Part shown: positions 16,662-24,681 of the stretch, piece by piece
Position numbering within the stretch: position 1 is the first letter of the stretch
How the letters are laid out: each line of letters opens with the position of its first letter
Assembly: GCF_014650815.1 (NCBI RefSeq)
Contig: NZ_BMVR01000020.1
Location: forward strand, 1-64,000
Reading direction: 5' to 3'
From: Streptomyces flavofungini
Lineage (GTDB): Bacteria; Actinomycetota; Actinomycetes; Streptomycetales; Streptomycetaceae
DNA: 64,000 nt
Position numbers and translations under genes: made by a program
Notes under the pieces: model-generated
The model's database searches: none
Seen by the model: the letters and a program-made list of their open reading frames with translations, nothing else
Told to the model about the DNA's origin: nothing

Positions 16662-16727
16662 GCGACAAGCGTCGCACCACGTGCTCGCGCGCGCGGACCC
16701 CGAGGGGCTCCGGCCTGCGGTTGTCCT

Positions 16728-16740
16728 CGTTTCGTAAGGA
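16728..16740 (+). repeat. 13-bp direct repeat, copy 1
   Basis: CGTTTCGTAAGGA, identical to 16849-16861 and related to CGCTTCGTAGGG at 16885-16896. Lies 67 bp upstream of the response regulator start. OmpR-type regulators bind direct repeats, so these are candidate sites. Confidence 0.55.
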
Positions 16741-16848
16741 CTGGACGCAGGACTGGACGCAGGGGCGGTCGTCAGGGCTGGCAGCGGGGGCCGACGGCCA
16801 AGTCCGGGAAGGCCCGGCGCCCCCGACCCACCCCGGTTCGACGTCCGC

Positions 16849-16861
16849 GTTTCGTAAGGAG
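16849..16861 (+). repeat. 13-bp direct repeat, copy 2
   Basis: CGTTTCGTAAGGA, exactly 121 bp from copy 1 and 44 bp upstream of the glycosyltransferase start, with a third weaker copy (16885-16896) right before it. Candidate regulator site near the glycosyltransferase promoter. Confidence 0.55.
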
Positions 16862-16904
16862 ACGGCGCCCGTTTTGCCCCTTTTCGCTTCGTAGGGTGAA
16901 TGCC

Positions 16905-17708
16905 GTGAACCACTCCTCCCCCGACGCCCACGGTCTCCTCGGCGCCTCCGGCTCCCCGGCCTCGGCCGCCGCCCCGGACCCCGCCGCCGCGCCTCCGCCG
17001 GCCGACATCGTCCTGCCCTGCCTCAACGAGGTCGACGCGCTGCCCTGGGTGCTGGCGCGGATCCCGGCGGGCTGGCGCGCCATCGTCGTGGACAACGGTT
17101 CCACGGACGGCTCCGCGGACCTGGCGCGCTCGCTCGGCGCGACCGTCGTGCACGAGCCGCGGCGCGGTTTCGGCGCCGCCTGCCACACGGGGCTCACCGC
17201 GGCCGACGCGGACGTGGTCTGCTTCTGCGACTGCGACGCGTCCCTGGATCCGGGCCTGCTCGAACCTTTCGTACGCGACGTGGCGGCGGGCCGCGCCGAC
17301 CTCGTCCTCGGCCGTCGGCGCCCGCGGGCACGCGGCGCCTGGCCGCCCCACGCACGCGCGGGCAACCTCGCCCTGGCCCGGATGCTGCGCCGCCGCACCG
17401 GCCTGCGCCTGCACGACCTGGGCCCCCTGCGGGCGGCCCGCCGCACGGACCTGCTCGCCCTGGCCCTGACCGACCGGCGCAGCGGCTACCCGCTGCAGAT
17501 GGTGGTCCGGGCCGCCGACTCGGGCTGGCGGATCGAGGAGCGGGACGTGCCCTACCTGCCGCGCGCCGGCAAGTCGAAGGTCACCGGTACGTGGCGGGGC
17601 ACGTGGCAGGCGGTAGGGGACATGCGCGCGGTCCTCGCGGAGCCACCGGGCCCGGGCGCGGGGCCGACGCGGCCGACCCGCCCGACGCGGGAGGACTCGA
17701 CGCGATGA
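16905..17708 (+). CDS. Family 2 glycosyltransferase
   Basis: 267 aa from the GTG at 16905 (a GTG three codons upstream is also possible; GTAGGG lies near). After about 30 Ala/Pro-rich residues comes the GT-A fold: ADIVLPCLNEVDALPWVLA (about 30-48), VVDNGSTDGSADLAR (about 60-74), RGFGAACHTGL (about 85-95) and the DxD-like F-C-D-C-D-A-S-L-D (about 107-115). It resembles dolichol-phosphate-mannose-type glycosyltransferases but has no membrane anchor. Its stop overlaps the start of the DUF2064 gene (ATGA), so the two are translationally coupled. Divergent from the two-component pair. Confidence 0.93.
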   Translation: MNHSSPDAHGLLGASGSPASAAAPDPAAAPPPADIVLPCLNEVDALPWVLARIPAGWRAIVVDNGSTDGSADLARSLGATVVHEPRRGFGAACHTGLTAADADVVCFCDCDASLDPGLLEPFVRDVAAGRADLVLGRRRPRARGAWPPHARAGNLALARMLRRRTGLRLHDLGPLRAARRTDLLALALTDRRSGYPLQMVVRAADSGWRIEERDVPYLPRAGKSKVTGTWRGTWQAVGDMRAVLAEPPGPGAGPTRPTRPTREDSTR

Positions 17709-18346
17709 CACCCGACCTCACCCTCCTGATCATCGCCAAGGCCCCCCTCCCCGGCCGCGTGAAGACCCGCCTCACCCCGCCCTACACCCCCGACGAGGCC
17801 GCCCGGCTCGCCGAGGCCGCGCTCGTCGACACGCTGCGTGCCGTGCTCGCCGCGCCCGCGCGGCGGCGTGTGCTCGTGCTCGACGGGGTGCCGGGGCCTT
17901 GGCTCCCGGACGGCATCGAGGTGGTGCCGCAGGGCACGGGCGGACTGGACGAGCGGCTCGCCGGGGCGTTCGGCGCCTGTGCGGGGCCCGCGTTGCTGGT
18001 CGGCATGGACACCCCGCAGGTCTCGCCCGCACTCCTTGCGCCCGCGCTCGCGGCGGACGCCTGGCGGGCCGCCGACGCGTGGTTCGGGCCGGCGGCGGAC
18101 GGCGGGTTCTGGGCGCTGGGGCTCGCCGCGCCCGATCCGGGGCTGCTGCGCGGGGTGCCGATGTCCACGCCGACGACGGGTGCCGTGCAGCGCGCCCGCC
18201 TCACCGCCGCGGGCCTGCGCGTGCGCGATCTGCCGGTGCTGCGGGACGTGGACACGGCGGCGGACGCGGCCGCGGTCGCGGCGGACGCCCCGCACACCCG
18301 GTTCGCCGCGGAACTGGCCCGCCTGGCCGGGGCCGGGCGCCGATGA
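17705..18346 (+). CDS. DUF2064/TIGR04282-family glycosyltransferase-like protein
   Basis: 213 aa. Begins with the family signature L-L-I-I-A-K-A-P-L-P-G-R-V-K-T-R-L-T-P (6-24), resembling the nucleotide-binding start of MobA/GT-A nucleotidyltransferases, then VVPQGTGGLDERLAGAF, LLVGMDTPQVSP (about 97-108) and DGGFWALGLAAPDPGLLRGVPMST (about 130-153). Members sit beside family 2 glycosyltransferases and are thought to act on sugars or nucleotide-sugars; the reaction is not proven. ATGA overlaps at both ends couple it to the upstream glycosyltransferase and downstream methyltransferase. Confidence 0.92.
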   Translation: MTPDLTLLIIAKAPLPGRVKTRLTPPYTPDEAARLAEAALVDTLRAVLAAPARRRVLVLDGVPGPWLPDGIEVVPQGTGGLDERLAGAFGACAGPALLVGMDTPQVSPALLAPALAADAWRAADAWFGPAADGGFWALGLAAPDPGLLRGVPMSTPTTGAVQRARLTAAGLRVRDLPVLRDVDTAADAAAVAADAPHTRFAAELARLAGAGRR

Positions 18347-19251
18347 GCACGGTCGTGCCGCGCCCGGACGCGGCTCCCTCGTGGTGCGCGGGACCGTACG
18401 CCGACGCGCTGCGCACCGGGCGCGGCCCGCTGTTCCTGCGGCGCCCGGACGGCTGGCTGCTGCCGCTCGACGTGGAGCGCTGGTGCGCGGCCCCGGACCC
18501 GGCCGACCTGTCGGCGCTGCGCCGCTGCGCGGGACCGGTCCTCGACATCGGCTGCGGCCCGGGCCGCCTCGTGGCCGCGCTCGCCGCCCTCGGCCGCCGC
18601 ACGCTCGGCATCGACGTGAGCGAGGCGGCGGTCCGGCACACGCTGGAGCTCGGCGGCACGGCACTGCGCCGCTCGGTGTTCGAGACCCTGCCGGGCGAGG
18701 GGCGCTGGGGCACCGCGCTGCTCATGGACGGCAACATCGGCATCGGCGGCGACCCCGCCGCGCTGCTCGCCCGGGTGGCCGAACTCCTCGCCCCGCGCGG
18801 GCTGTTGATCGCCGAGACCGCGCCGGTCGACATCGACGAGCGGGTGCGCGTGCACCTCGACGACGGCCGCGGGCGGGCCGACCCCGACGAGGTGTTCCCG
18901 TGGGCCAGGATCGGCACGCCCGCGCTGCTCGGGTACGCCCGCGCGGCCGGTTGGCAGGTCGCCGACCAGTGGTCGGCGGACGGCCGCAGCTTCGTGGCGC
19001 TGCGCCGCCGGGACCCGCGCGAGGGAGCCGCCGGACGCGCCGCGCGGGGCGTACCGGACCCGCACCGGGCACACCCCGCGCAGCACCCCGCCGCACGTCA
19101 GCCCCGCCCTGTACCCGCCTCCCGCCCCGACCGCGACACCGACCACGTACGCACCGCGCACCACAGCGCCGACCCCGCGAACAGTGCCGCCGTCACCAGC
19201 AGCCACCGCGTCAGGAACACGCCGGCGGGCAGGGTCGTCGACCGTTCGTAG
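18343..19251 (+). CDS. Class I SAM-dependent methyltransferase
   Basis: 302 aa as read. A Rossmann methyltransferase core lies at about 60-190: motif I VLDIGCGPGRLVAALA (about 66-81), GIDVSEAAVRHT (about 90-101) and LLMDGNIGIGGDP (about 126-138). The last 75 or so residues (after RRDPREGAAG) are His/Pro/Arg-rich with no fold, and they lie antisense to the 3' part of the leftward membrane-protein gene (19098-19251). The functional enzyme probably ends near residue 228 and the frame simply runs on for lack of a stop. Third gene of the translationally coupled glycosyltransferase operon. Confidence 0.88.
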   Translation: MSTVVPRPDAAPSWCAGPYADALRTGRGPLFLRRPDGWLLPLDVERWCAAPDPADLSALRRCAGPVLDIGCGPGRLVAALAALGRRTLGIDVSEAAVRHTLELGGTALRRSVFETLPGEGRWGTALLMDGNIGIGGDPAALLARVAELLAPRGLLIAETAPVDIDERVRVHLDDGRGRADPDEVFPWARIGTPALLGYARAAGWQVADQWSADGRSFVALRRRDPREGAAGRAARGVPDPHRAHPAQHPAARQPRPVPASRPDRDTDHVRTAHHSADPANSAAVTSSHRVRNTPAGRVVDRS

Positions 19252-19595
19252 CGCGGGACCTGACGTGTGATCAGCGGATACCAGACCAGCAGGAGCAGCA
19301 GCGAGAGGGCCGCCGGGACGCGGACGTACATCGTCCGCTCCCGGTGCCCGCCGCCGCGCCCGCCGACGAGCGCCGTCACCGCCCGGTCGGCCGCCGCGTA
19401 CACCGGCACCAGGACCAGGTCGTGCAGCAGCGCCGCGCCCACGAACCACACCACGACCATGACCCAGTCGTCGGCGAGCAGCCGCACGCCCGCGTAGAGC
19501 GCGAGCGCGAACGAGGCGAGCAGCAGCAGGAGGTGGAGCGGGCCTTCGCCGTACCAGCGCCGCAGCGGGGCGGACAGCCGTCTCGTCCGAGTCAT
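19098..19595 (-). CDS. Small polytopic membrane protein, partner of molybdoenzyme
   Basis: 165 aa with four hydrophobic helices: about 18-36 (LHLLLLLASFALALYAGVRL), 39-62 (DDWVMVVVWFVGAALLHDLV), 92-112 and 130-150. Starts with a basic MTRTRRLS N-terminus. Its ATG overlaps the stop of the molybdopterin oxidoreductase gene (ATGA), so the two are co-translated, and it may help anchor that enzyme or feed it electrons. No haem-ligand histidine pair stands out. The 3' end overlaps the methyltransferase reading frame on the other strand by 154 bp. Family not recognised. Confidence 0.82.
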   Translation of the reverse strand: MTRTRRLSAPLRRWYGEGPLHLLLLLASFALALYAGVRLLADDWVMVVVWFVGAALLHDLVLVPVYAAADRAVTALVGGRGGGHRERTMYVRVPAALSLLLLLVWYPLITRQVPRYERSTTLPAGVFLTRWLLVTAALFAGSALWCAVRTWSVSRSGREAGTGRG

Positions 19596-20977
19596 CACAG
19601 TTCTCCGAAGGTGAGCCGGGACACCCATTTGGTGTTCAGTACGCCGGGGGCGGCGGGCACGATGACGCGGGCCGGGTAGCCGTGGTCCGGCGTCAGGTCG
19701 GCGCCGTTGACGCGCAGCGCGAGCAGGGAGCGGGCGTCGCGCACCTGGTTGTCGCGCAGGGCGGCCCGGCGGAAGGAGCCGCGCAGTTGGAGGGATTCCA
19801 CGAGGACGCCGGGTGCGTCGGCGGCGTTCCCGTCGTATCCGGCGAGCGCGGCGAGGTCCCGCAGCCGTACGCCACTCCACGCCTGGTCGGACGTCGACCA
19901 GCCCTCGACGCAGGCGATGGGCAGGTCGGCGCTGTGCTGGGCGAGGTCGAGCAGGTCGGCGCGGGTCAGGCGCAGGGTGCGGCCGGGGCCGACGACGACG
20001 AGCCGCCAGGACTCGCCGGTGCGGTCGGCGCCGACGCCGACGGAGCGGGCGGTCTTGTTGATCTGGAAGGCGCCGGGGCCCCGGCCCGGTTCGTCGCCGC
20101 CGTGCGGGGCGAACAGCGCGGTGGCGCGCGGCCACCCGTCGAAGCTCTGCCCCGCGGTCGTCGCGAAGAGCAGCAGCGAGCCACCGCCGACGAGGCCGAG
20201 CGCGCCGCGCCGGGACACGGTGGGACCGGCGGGCCGGGGCGCGACGAGCCCGTCCGCCGCGTCGGGGCCGCGCCCCGAATCGCCGCCGCGCCCGGAGTCC
20301 TCTTCCGGCTCCCGCCCCTCGTGCGTACCCAGCCGCTCGCGCAGCCCGCCCGCCCGCAGCACCCGCACCGTCTGCGGCAGCTTCAGCGCCGCGTGGGCGA
20401 CGAAGGCGCCGAAGAACACCCAGGCGCCGTAGAAGTGCAGCGGGTAGAAGGACCCCGGGAAGACGTACTCCAGTTGGACGTTGAGGACGCCGGTCACGAA
20501 CACGAAGAGCGCGCCGCCCACGAGCAGGAGCAGCGAGAGCCGCTCCAGGGCGTGGCCGAGGGACCGCGCGGGCGGCAGCGCGAAGAGCTTCGGGAGCACC
20601 GACCACAGCTTGGCGAGGAGCACCGGGATCAGCGTGATCCCGACGGTGACGTGCAGGCCCTGGGTGAGCCGGTACAGCCAGTGCGGGTCGGTGGGCCAGG
20701 CGAAGAGGTAGAAGCCGAGCAGGCCCTTGTCGGGCGTCTTGTCGTTGACCGCCGCGAGGTCCGGGTTGTACGCGGCGTACGACAGCAGGCCGGTGACGAA
20801 CAGGAGGGTCGTGCCGAACAGGAGCACCGTGCCGAGCACAGCGGTGAACCACGGCCCGCGCAGCGGGCTGCGCCAGAAGCCGGGCGCCGACGGCGAGTGC
20901 TCCTCGATCTTCCTCGGCGCTGCCCGGAGCAGCGTCCGAAGAGCGGTCCTGCGGGCGGGTGGGGGTGCGTCGCGCAT
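19595..20977 (-). CDS. Membrane molybdopterin oxidoreductase (cytochrome-b561-like domain fused to sulfite-oxidase fold)
   Basis: 460 aa. N-terminal half: four or five membrane helices (about 43-66, 95-120, 135-155, 165-190) with conserved His positions in a layout like the YedZ/cytochrome b561 type. After a charged linker comes a Tat-like segment (VSRRGALGLVGGGSLLLFA) and then the sulfite-oxidase molybdenum domain, with the Mo-ligand cysteine in LPIACVEGWSTSDQAW and the terminal NTKWVSRLTFGEL. YedY/YedZ (MsrP/Q) are normally two proteins; here both halves are in one chain. ATG at 20977. Substrate unknown; peptide or small-molecule sulfoxide reduction is a fair guess. Confidence 0.9.
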   Translation of the reverse strand: MRDAPPPARRTALRTLLRAAPRKIEEHSPSAPGFWRSPLRGPWFTAVLGTVLLFGTTLLFVTGLLSYAAYNPDLAAVNDKTPDKGLLGFYLFAWPTDPHWLYRLTQGLHVTVGITLIPVLLAKLWSVLPKLFALPPARSLGHALERLSLLLLVGGALFVFVTGVLNVQLEYVFPGSFYPLHFYGAWVFFGAFVAHAALKLPQTVRVLRAGGLRERLGTHEGREPEEDSGRGGDSGRGPDAADGLVAPRPAGPTVSRRGALGLVGGGSLLLFATTAGQSFDGWPRATALFAPHGGDEPGRGPGAFQINKTARSVGVGADRTGESWRLVVVGPGRTLRLTRADLLDLAQHSADLPIACVEGWSTSDQAWSGVRLRDLAALAGYDGNAADAPGVLVESLQLRGSFRRAALRDNQVRDARSLLALRVNGADLTPDHGYPARVIVPAAPGVLNTKWVSRLTFGEL

Positions 20978-21206
20978 GCTGCGTCCTCGACGGTCCGCGC
21001 GACGTGGGTCCGTCGCCTTGCCCCGACCGTAAGCCGGGCGACCTGCGGTTCGGCGGGTGCGACTCATGACGAAACGCTGACGTCGCGGCGCGCGGAGGAG
21101 AGCGTTCCGGCATCGGGGCGGGTCGACGGCCACAAGATCTGACGGTTCGGTGACGCGGGCCCGCACAGGCGCCTTCCGACGCCTCGGGCGGCCTACCGTG
21201 CCAAGG

Positions 21207-22574
21207 GTGAACCACCCCGAACCACGCCCGTCCGGCTCCCGCCGGGACCTCGTCGCCGTCGCCCTCGCCGCGCTCCTCGTCACCGCGGCCGTCGCCGTCG
21301 GCCGCCACCTGGAGGACCACGACGGCAGCCTGCACGTCAACTGGCCACCCCTGTACGCCAAGTGGGATCCGCACCTGGGCCCGGGCACCCCGGCCGCGCT
21401 CGCCGTGGCCGCCCTCGTGGTCGCGTACGGGCCCGCGCTCGCCGCGCGCCTGCCCTGGCGGGCGCTGCTCGTCGGCGCGTGGGCGGCGGCCACGGCGTGG
21501 ATCTGGTCGCTCGCCCTCGTCGACGGCTGGCACCGCGGGGTCGCCGAGCGCCTCACCACGAAGTACGAGTACCTGCGGGTGATCGACCGGTTCGACGACA
21601 TCCCGGCGACGCTGCGGGACTTCACGCAGCACATCGTGCAGGTGCCCGGCGAGTACCACTGGCCCGCGCACACCGCGGGCCACCCGCCCGCCGCCCCGCT
21701 GACCTTCGTCCTCCTGGACCGGCTCGGCCTCGGCGGCGGTGGCTGGGCGGGCGCGTTCGTCATCACGGCGGGCAGCACGGCGGTCCTCGCCGTGCTCATC
21801 ACGCTGCGGACCCTCGCGGACGAGGCGACGGCCCGCCGTGCGGCGCCGTTCCTGGTGCTCGTGCCCGCCGCCGTATGGATGGGGGTGTCGGCCGACGGCT
21901 ACTTCGCAGCCGTCGCGGCCTGGATGGTCGCGCTGCTCGCCCTGGCGGCGACGCGCACGGTCCGCTCCCCCGCCCTCGCGGCCGCCGGCGCCGGTCTGCT
22001 GTTCGGCCTGACCTGCTACCTGTCGTACGGCCTGACGCTCTTCGCCGTGATCGCCGCCGGTGTCCTGCTCATCGCCCGCTCGCCGCGCCCGCTGCCGTAC
22101 TTCGTGGCGGGCGCGGCGGTGGTGCCGCTGGTGTTCACGGTGCTCGGCTTCAACTGGTGGGAGGCGTACCGCCTGTTGGTGGAGCGCTACTACCAAGGGG
22201 CGGCGGGCGTCCGCCCGTACTGGTACTGGGTGTGGGCCAATCCGGCCTGCACGGTCCTGGTCGTGGGGCTCGCGACGGTGGCGGGGCTGCGGCGGGCGGT
22301 CGCGAAGTCCCCCGGTGCGGTACGCCGTTGGCGCATGGGTGCGGCCACGGCGACCGACCGTCTGGTGGGCCTGGTCCTGGCGGCCCTGCTCGCGGTGGCC
22401 GCCGCGGACCTGTCCGGCATGAGCAAGGCGGAGACGGAACGCATCTGGCTGCCGTTCGCCCTCTTCCTGCTGCCTGCCGCCGCGCTGCTGCCGCGCCGGA
22501 CCGCCGGGGCGTGGCTGACGGCGCAGGCGGTGCTCGCCCTCACCGTCAACCACCTGCTGTTCACGGGCTGGTGA
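21207..22574 (+). CDS. Polytopic membrane protein, probable glycosyltransferase (GT-C-like)
   Basis: 455 aa with about ten to eleven hydrophobic segments. The first external loop holds acidic, aromatic residues (HVNWPPLYAKWDPH, then the EYLRVIDRFDD and GEYHWPAHTAGHPPAAPL stretch), the pattern seen in GT-C and GT39/GT87-type integral membrane glycosyltransferases. A lone GTG at 21207 with AAGGG before it and TACCGT further up suggests a short or leaderless 5' end. Divergent from the molybdoenzyme; it may belong functionally to the glycosyltransferase locus to its left. Exact donor and acceptor unknown. Confidence 0.82.
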   Translation: MNHPEPRPSGSRRDLVAVALAALLVTAAVAVGRHLEDHDGSLHVNWPPLYAKWDPHLGPGTPAALAVAALVVAYGPALAARLPWRALLVGAWAAATAWIWSLALVDGWHRGVAERLTTKYEYLRVIDRFDDIPATLRDFTQHIVQVPGEYHWPAHTAGHPPAAPLTFVLLDRLGLGGGGWAGAFVITAGSTAVLAVLITLRTLADEATARRAAPFLVLVPAAVWMGVSADGYFAAVAAWMVALLALAATRTVRSPALAAAGAGLLFGLTCYLSYGLTLFAVIAAGVLLIARSPRPLPYFVAGAAVVPLVFTVLGFNWWEAYRLLVERYYQGAAGVRPYWYWVWANPACTVLVVGLATVAGLRRAVAKSPGAVRRWRMGAATATDRLVGLVLAALLAVAAADLSGMSKAETERIWLPFALFLLPAAALLPRRTAGAWLTAQAVLALTVNHLLFTGW

Positions 22575-22609
22575 GCCCGGCCGGGCTTGACCGGCGGCCG
22601 CGATCAGGA

Positions 22610-23647
22610 TCAGACGCGGCCGGTGATCCGCTCCAGAGGTACGTACTTGAAGTTCTGGTTGCCGCTGGACCCGGGTGCGCCGTTGGAGCCGTCCTGGCAG
22701 ATGAACACGCCCTGGGGGAAGGCGGCGCCGAGGGCCGTGGCGGTGGCGTCGATGCCGTCGGTGTCCTCGCAGTCGTCGGCGGCGGTGCCGGAGGCGACGC
22801 CGAAGCGGCCGAGGTAGGCGCCGCTGCGCCGGTCGTAGACGGTGAAGTCGTTGCTGCCCTGGGAGGAGACGAACAGCCGGTTCCCGGCGGCGGCGATGCC
22901 CTCGGTGTCGGCGGTGAGGTGGCCGCCGGAGCCGGTGGAGTCGAGCTTGGTGCGGGTGGTCCCGGCGCCCGGCTCGGCGCCGTACACCCACACGCCGACG
23001 TCCTCCTCGCCGAGGTACAGCTTGCCGGTGCTCTCGTCCGCGTAGCAGCCCTCGACGGCCGACCCGGCGTCGAAGAGCCGCACGGAGGTCGCCGTCACCG
23101 TGTCGCCGCTGACGGCGAGTTCCCACTGCTCGACGCGGCCCGAGGTGGAGTTCGGGTAGGCGTAGAGCTTCCCGGACCGCGGCGACGTGTACAGGCAGAC
23201 GCCGTGCGCGGTGACCTCGGTCGGCACGTCCTTGAGGTGCTTGAGCTGCCGTGTGGCCGGGTCGACACGGTACACGTGCAGCGCGCCGTCGCCGCCCGCG
23301 GCCTCGTCGTCCGCGGACACGACGACGTTCCCGCGTACGTCGACGTTGTTGCCGTGGTCCCCGTCGATCCGCTGGATCCGGGCGCCCTTGAGGTCGTACA
23401 CCTCCAGCGCGCCCTTCTTGTCCGTGCCCACCACGACGGACTTCGCCGGGTCGCCGGGGTGCACCCAGATCGCCGGGTCGTCGGCGGCGTCCCCGCTGTG
23501 CGACACCGGCGCGGTCTCCACCGTCGCGGTCACGTCGAAGTCCGCGGCGGCCCGCGCGGGCAGCGCGGCCTGGAGGACGAGCGCGGCGGCACCGGCGAGG
23601 GCACTCGCGCAGAGGAGGGAAGTACGGAGCTTTCGGGTGGCGGGCAC
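22610..23647 (-). CDS. Secreted beta-propeller phytase (3-phytase)
   Basis: 345 aa. Signal peptide 1-33 (RKLRTSLLCASALAGAAALV, cleaved near ARA-A), then a six-bladed propeller with phytase hallmarks: DDPAIWVHPGDPAKSVVVGT (about 55-74), GDHGNNVDVRGN (about 95-106), GVCLYTSPRSGKLYAYPN (about 145-162), CYADESTGKLYLGEEDVGVW (about 198-217), DTEGIA, and near the end QGVFICQDG. These enzymes release phosphate from Ca-phytate outside the cell. GTG start with AGAGGA 7 bp upstream. Two contiguous 11-bp PHO-box-like units lie 62-83 bp upstream, so PhoP control under phosphate limitation is expected. Confidence 0.95.
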   Translation of the reverse strand: MPATRKLRTSLLCASALAGAAALVLQAALPARAAADFDVTATVETAPVSHSGDAADDPAIWVHPGDPAKSVVVGTDKKGALEVYDLKGARIQRIDGDHGNNVDVRGNVVVSADDEAAGGDGALHVYRVDPATRQLKHLKDVPTEVTAHGVCLYTSPRSGKLYAYPNSTSGRVEQWELAVSGDTVTATSVRLFDAGSAVEGCYADESTGKLYLGEEDVGVWVYGAEPGAGTTRTKLDSTGSGGHLTADTEGIAAAGNRLFVSSQGSNDFTVYDRRSGAYLGRFGVASGTAADDCEDTDGIDATATALGAAFPQGVFICQDGSNGAPGSSGNQNFKYVPLERITGRV

Positions 23648-23708
23648 CGGTGATCCTCTTTCGTAGGGGGTGGGGTGGGCGGGACGAGCGTGCCAGCGGT
23701 GCGCGAGC

Positions 23709-23730
23709 GTGCCGTGAACACGAGTTGAAC
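23709..23730 (-). promoter_or_regulatory. PHO-box-like direct repeats before phytase
   Basis: Read leftward: GTTCAACTCGT directly followed by GTTCACGGCAC. Streptomyces PhoP binds direct 11-bp repeat units whose first seven bases resemble GTTCACC. Both units match 5-6 of those 7. Position 62-83 bp upstream of a phosphate-scavenging gene supports the call. Confidence 0.65.
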
Positions 23731-23877
23731 GTACGCGGTCACACACCGTGGCCGCAGGAGGGCGACCCGGCCGCGCGCCTGGGACCCATCCGTGCACCCA
23801 CCTCGACCGCGTACCCCCGGTCCACCCACGCCTCGGCCACCTCAGCCATGCCCCCGCACCCAGCGGTCCGGGCCGCC

Positions 23878-24681
23878 TCAGCCGTGCGCCCCCGCCGTCG
23901 CCGCCTCCTCCCCGGCACACACCGCCGCCCACGCCTGCGCCGCGAGCATCTTGCGGTCATCTCCGCGCAGCGGCGCGTGCGCGGTGACCCGCACCGTGAG
24001 CCCCCGGGCGACCGCCACCCGCCGCAGCGACCCCCCGAACCCCTCGTCCGCGAGGAACGCCGCCGCCGTACTGGCCGCACCGCCCTGCCGGTACGCCACC
24101 GTCACCGGCCGCACCGGCACGCCCGCGTCCACCGCGGCCTGGAACGCGGCCCGCCGGAACCTCCCGGAGCCGACCGAGCACCACGTGGTGGCCTGCGGGA
24201 ACACGAGCACCGACCGCCCGGATGCCAGCGTCTTCGCCAACTCGCCTACCATCAGCGGCAGTTCACGCCGACCGCCCTCGCGGTCGATGAACTGCGTGCC
24301 CAGCCGGCGGGCGAGCGTGCCGACCACCGGCCACCGGCCGATCTCCTTCTTGGCCAGGAACGACACCGGCTCGACCGCGAGCAGCGCGACGACGTCCAGC
24401 CACGAGATGTGGTTGGCGACGATCAGGGTGCCGGTGTCGGTGCCCGGCACGCTCAGCGGCGCGAGGGCCGCCTCCAGATCGACGCCGAGCGCCCGTAGGA
24501 CCCGGCGGGCCTGGACGCGCGGCGCCGTCTCCCCGGCGAGGCGTTCACCCAGGAGCAGGCCGCGCCCCAGCTCGCGGGCGACGGCCGCGTACCGCAGCGC
24601 TTCCGCGGCGGGTCCGACCCGGGTCGCGGGCCGTACCGCGCAGGTCCGCGGACAGCCCGCGTCCACGGCCCAGGGGTTCAC
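23878..24681 (-). CDS. olsA: Lysophospholipid/lyso-ornithine-lipid acyltransferase (PlsC family, OlsA-like)
   Basis: 267 aa. The acyltransferase H-x4-D motif is NHISWLD (about 90-96); the second block FLAKKEIGRWPVVG (about 108-121) and FIDREGGRRE (about 130-139) are typical of PlsC. The usual FPEGTTS block reads FPQATT here, an altered glycerol-phosphate-binding motif. A 1-bp overlap with the upstream GNAT/OlsB-like gene (ATGA) indicates the two-step pathway to ornithine lipids: OlsB acylates ornithine, OlsA adds the second acyl chain. The name rests on this pairing as well as on family resemblance. Confidence 0.82.
   Translation of the reverse strand: MNPWAVDAGCPRTCAVRPATRVGPAAEALRYAAVARELGRGLLLGERLAGETAPRVQARRVLRALGVDLEAALAPLSVPGTDTGTLIVANHISWLDVVALLAVEPVSFLAKKEIGRWPVVGTLARRLGTQFIDREGGRRELPLMVGELAKTLASGRSVLVFPQATTWCSVGSGRFRRAAFQAAVDAGVPVRPVTVAYRQGGAASTAAAFLADEGFGGSLRRVAVARGLTVRVTAHAPLRGDDRKMLAAQAWAAVCAGEEAATAGAHG

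Noticed and set aside
16739..16904. Insertion-sequence ends suggested by the 13-bp direct repeats
   Set aside because: The 108 bp between them carry no terminal inverted repeats or transposase fragment; regulator sites are simpler.
19098..23126. A 1342-codon leftward frame covering several genes
   Set aside because: Only its last 165 codons (from the ATG at 19595) encode a credible membrane protein; the rest is out of frame with the molybdoenzyme and phytase.
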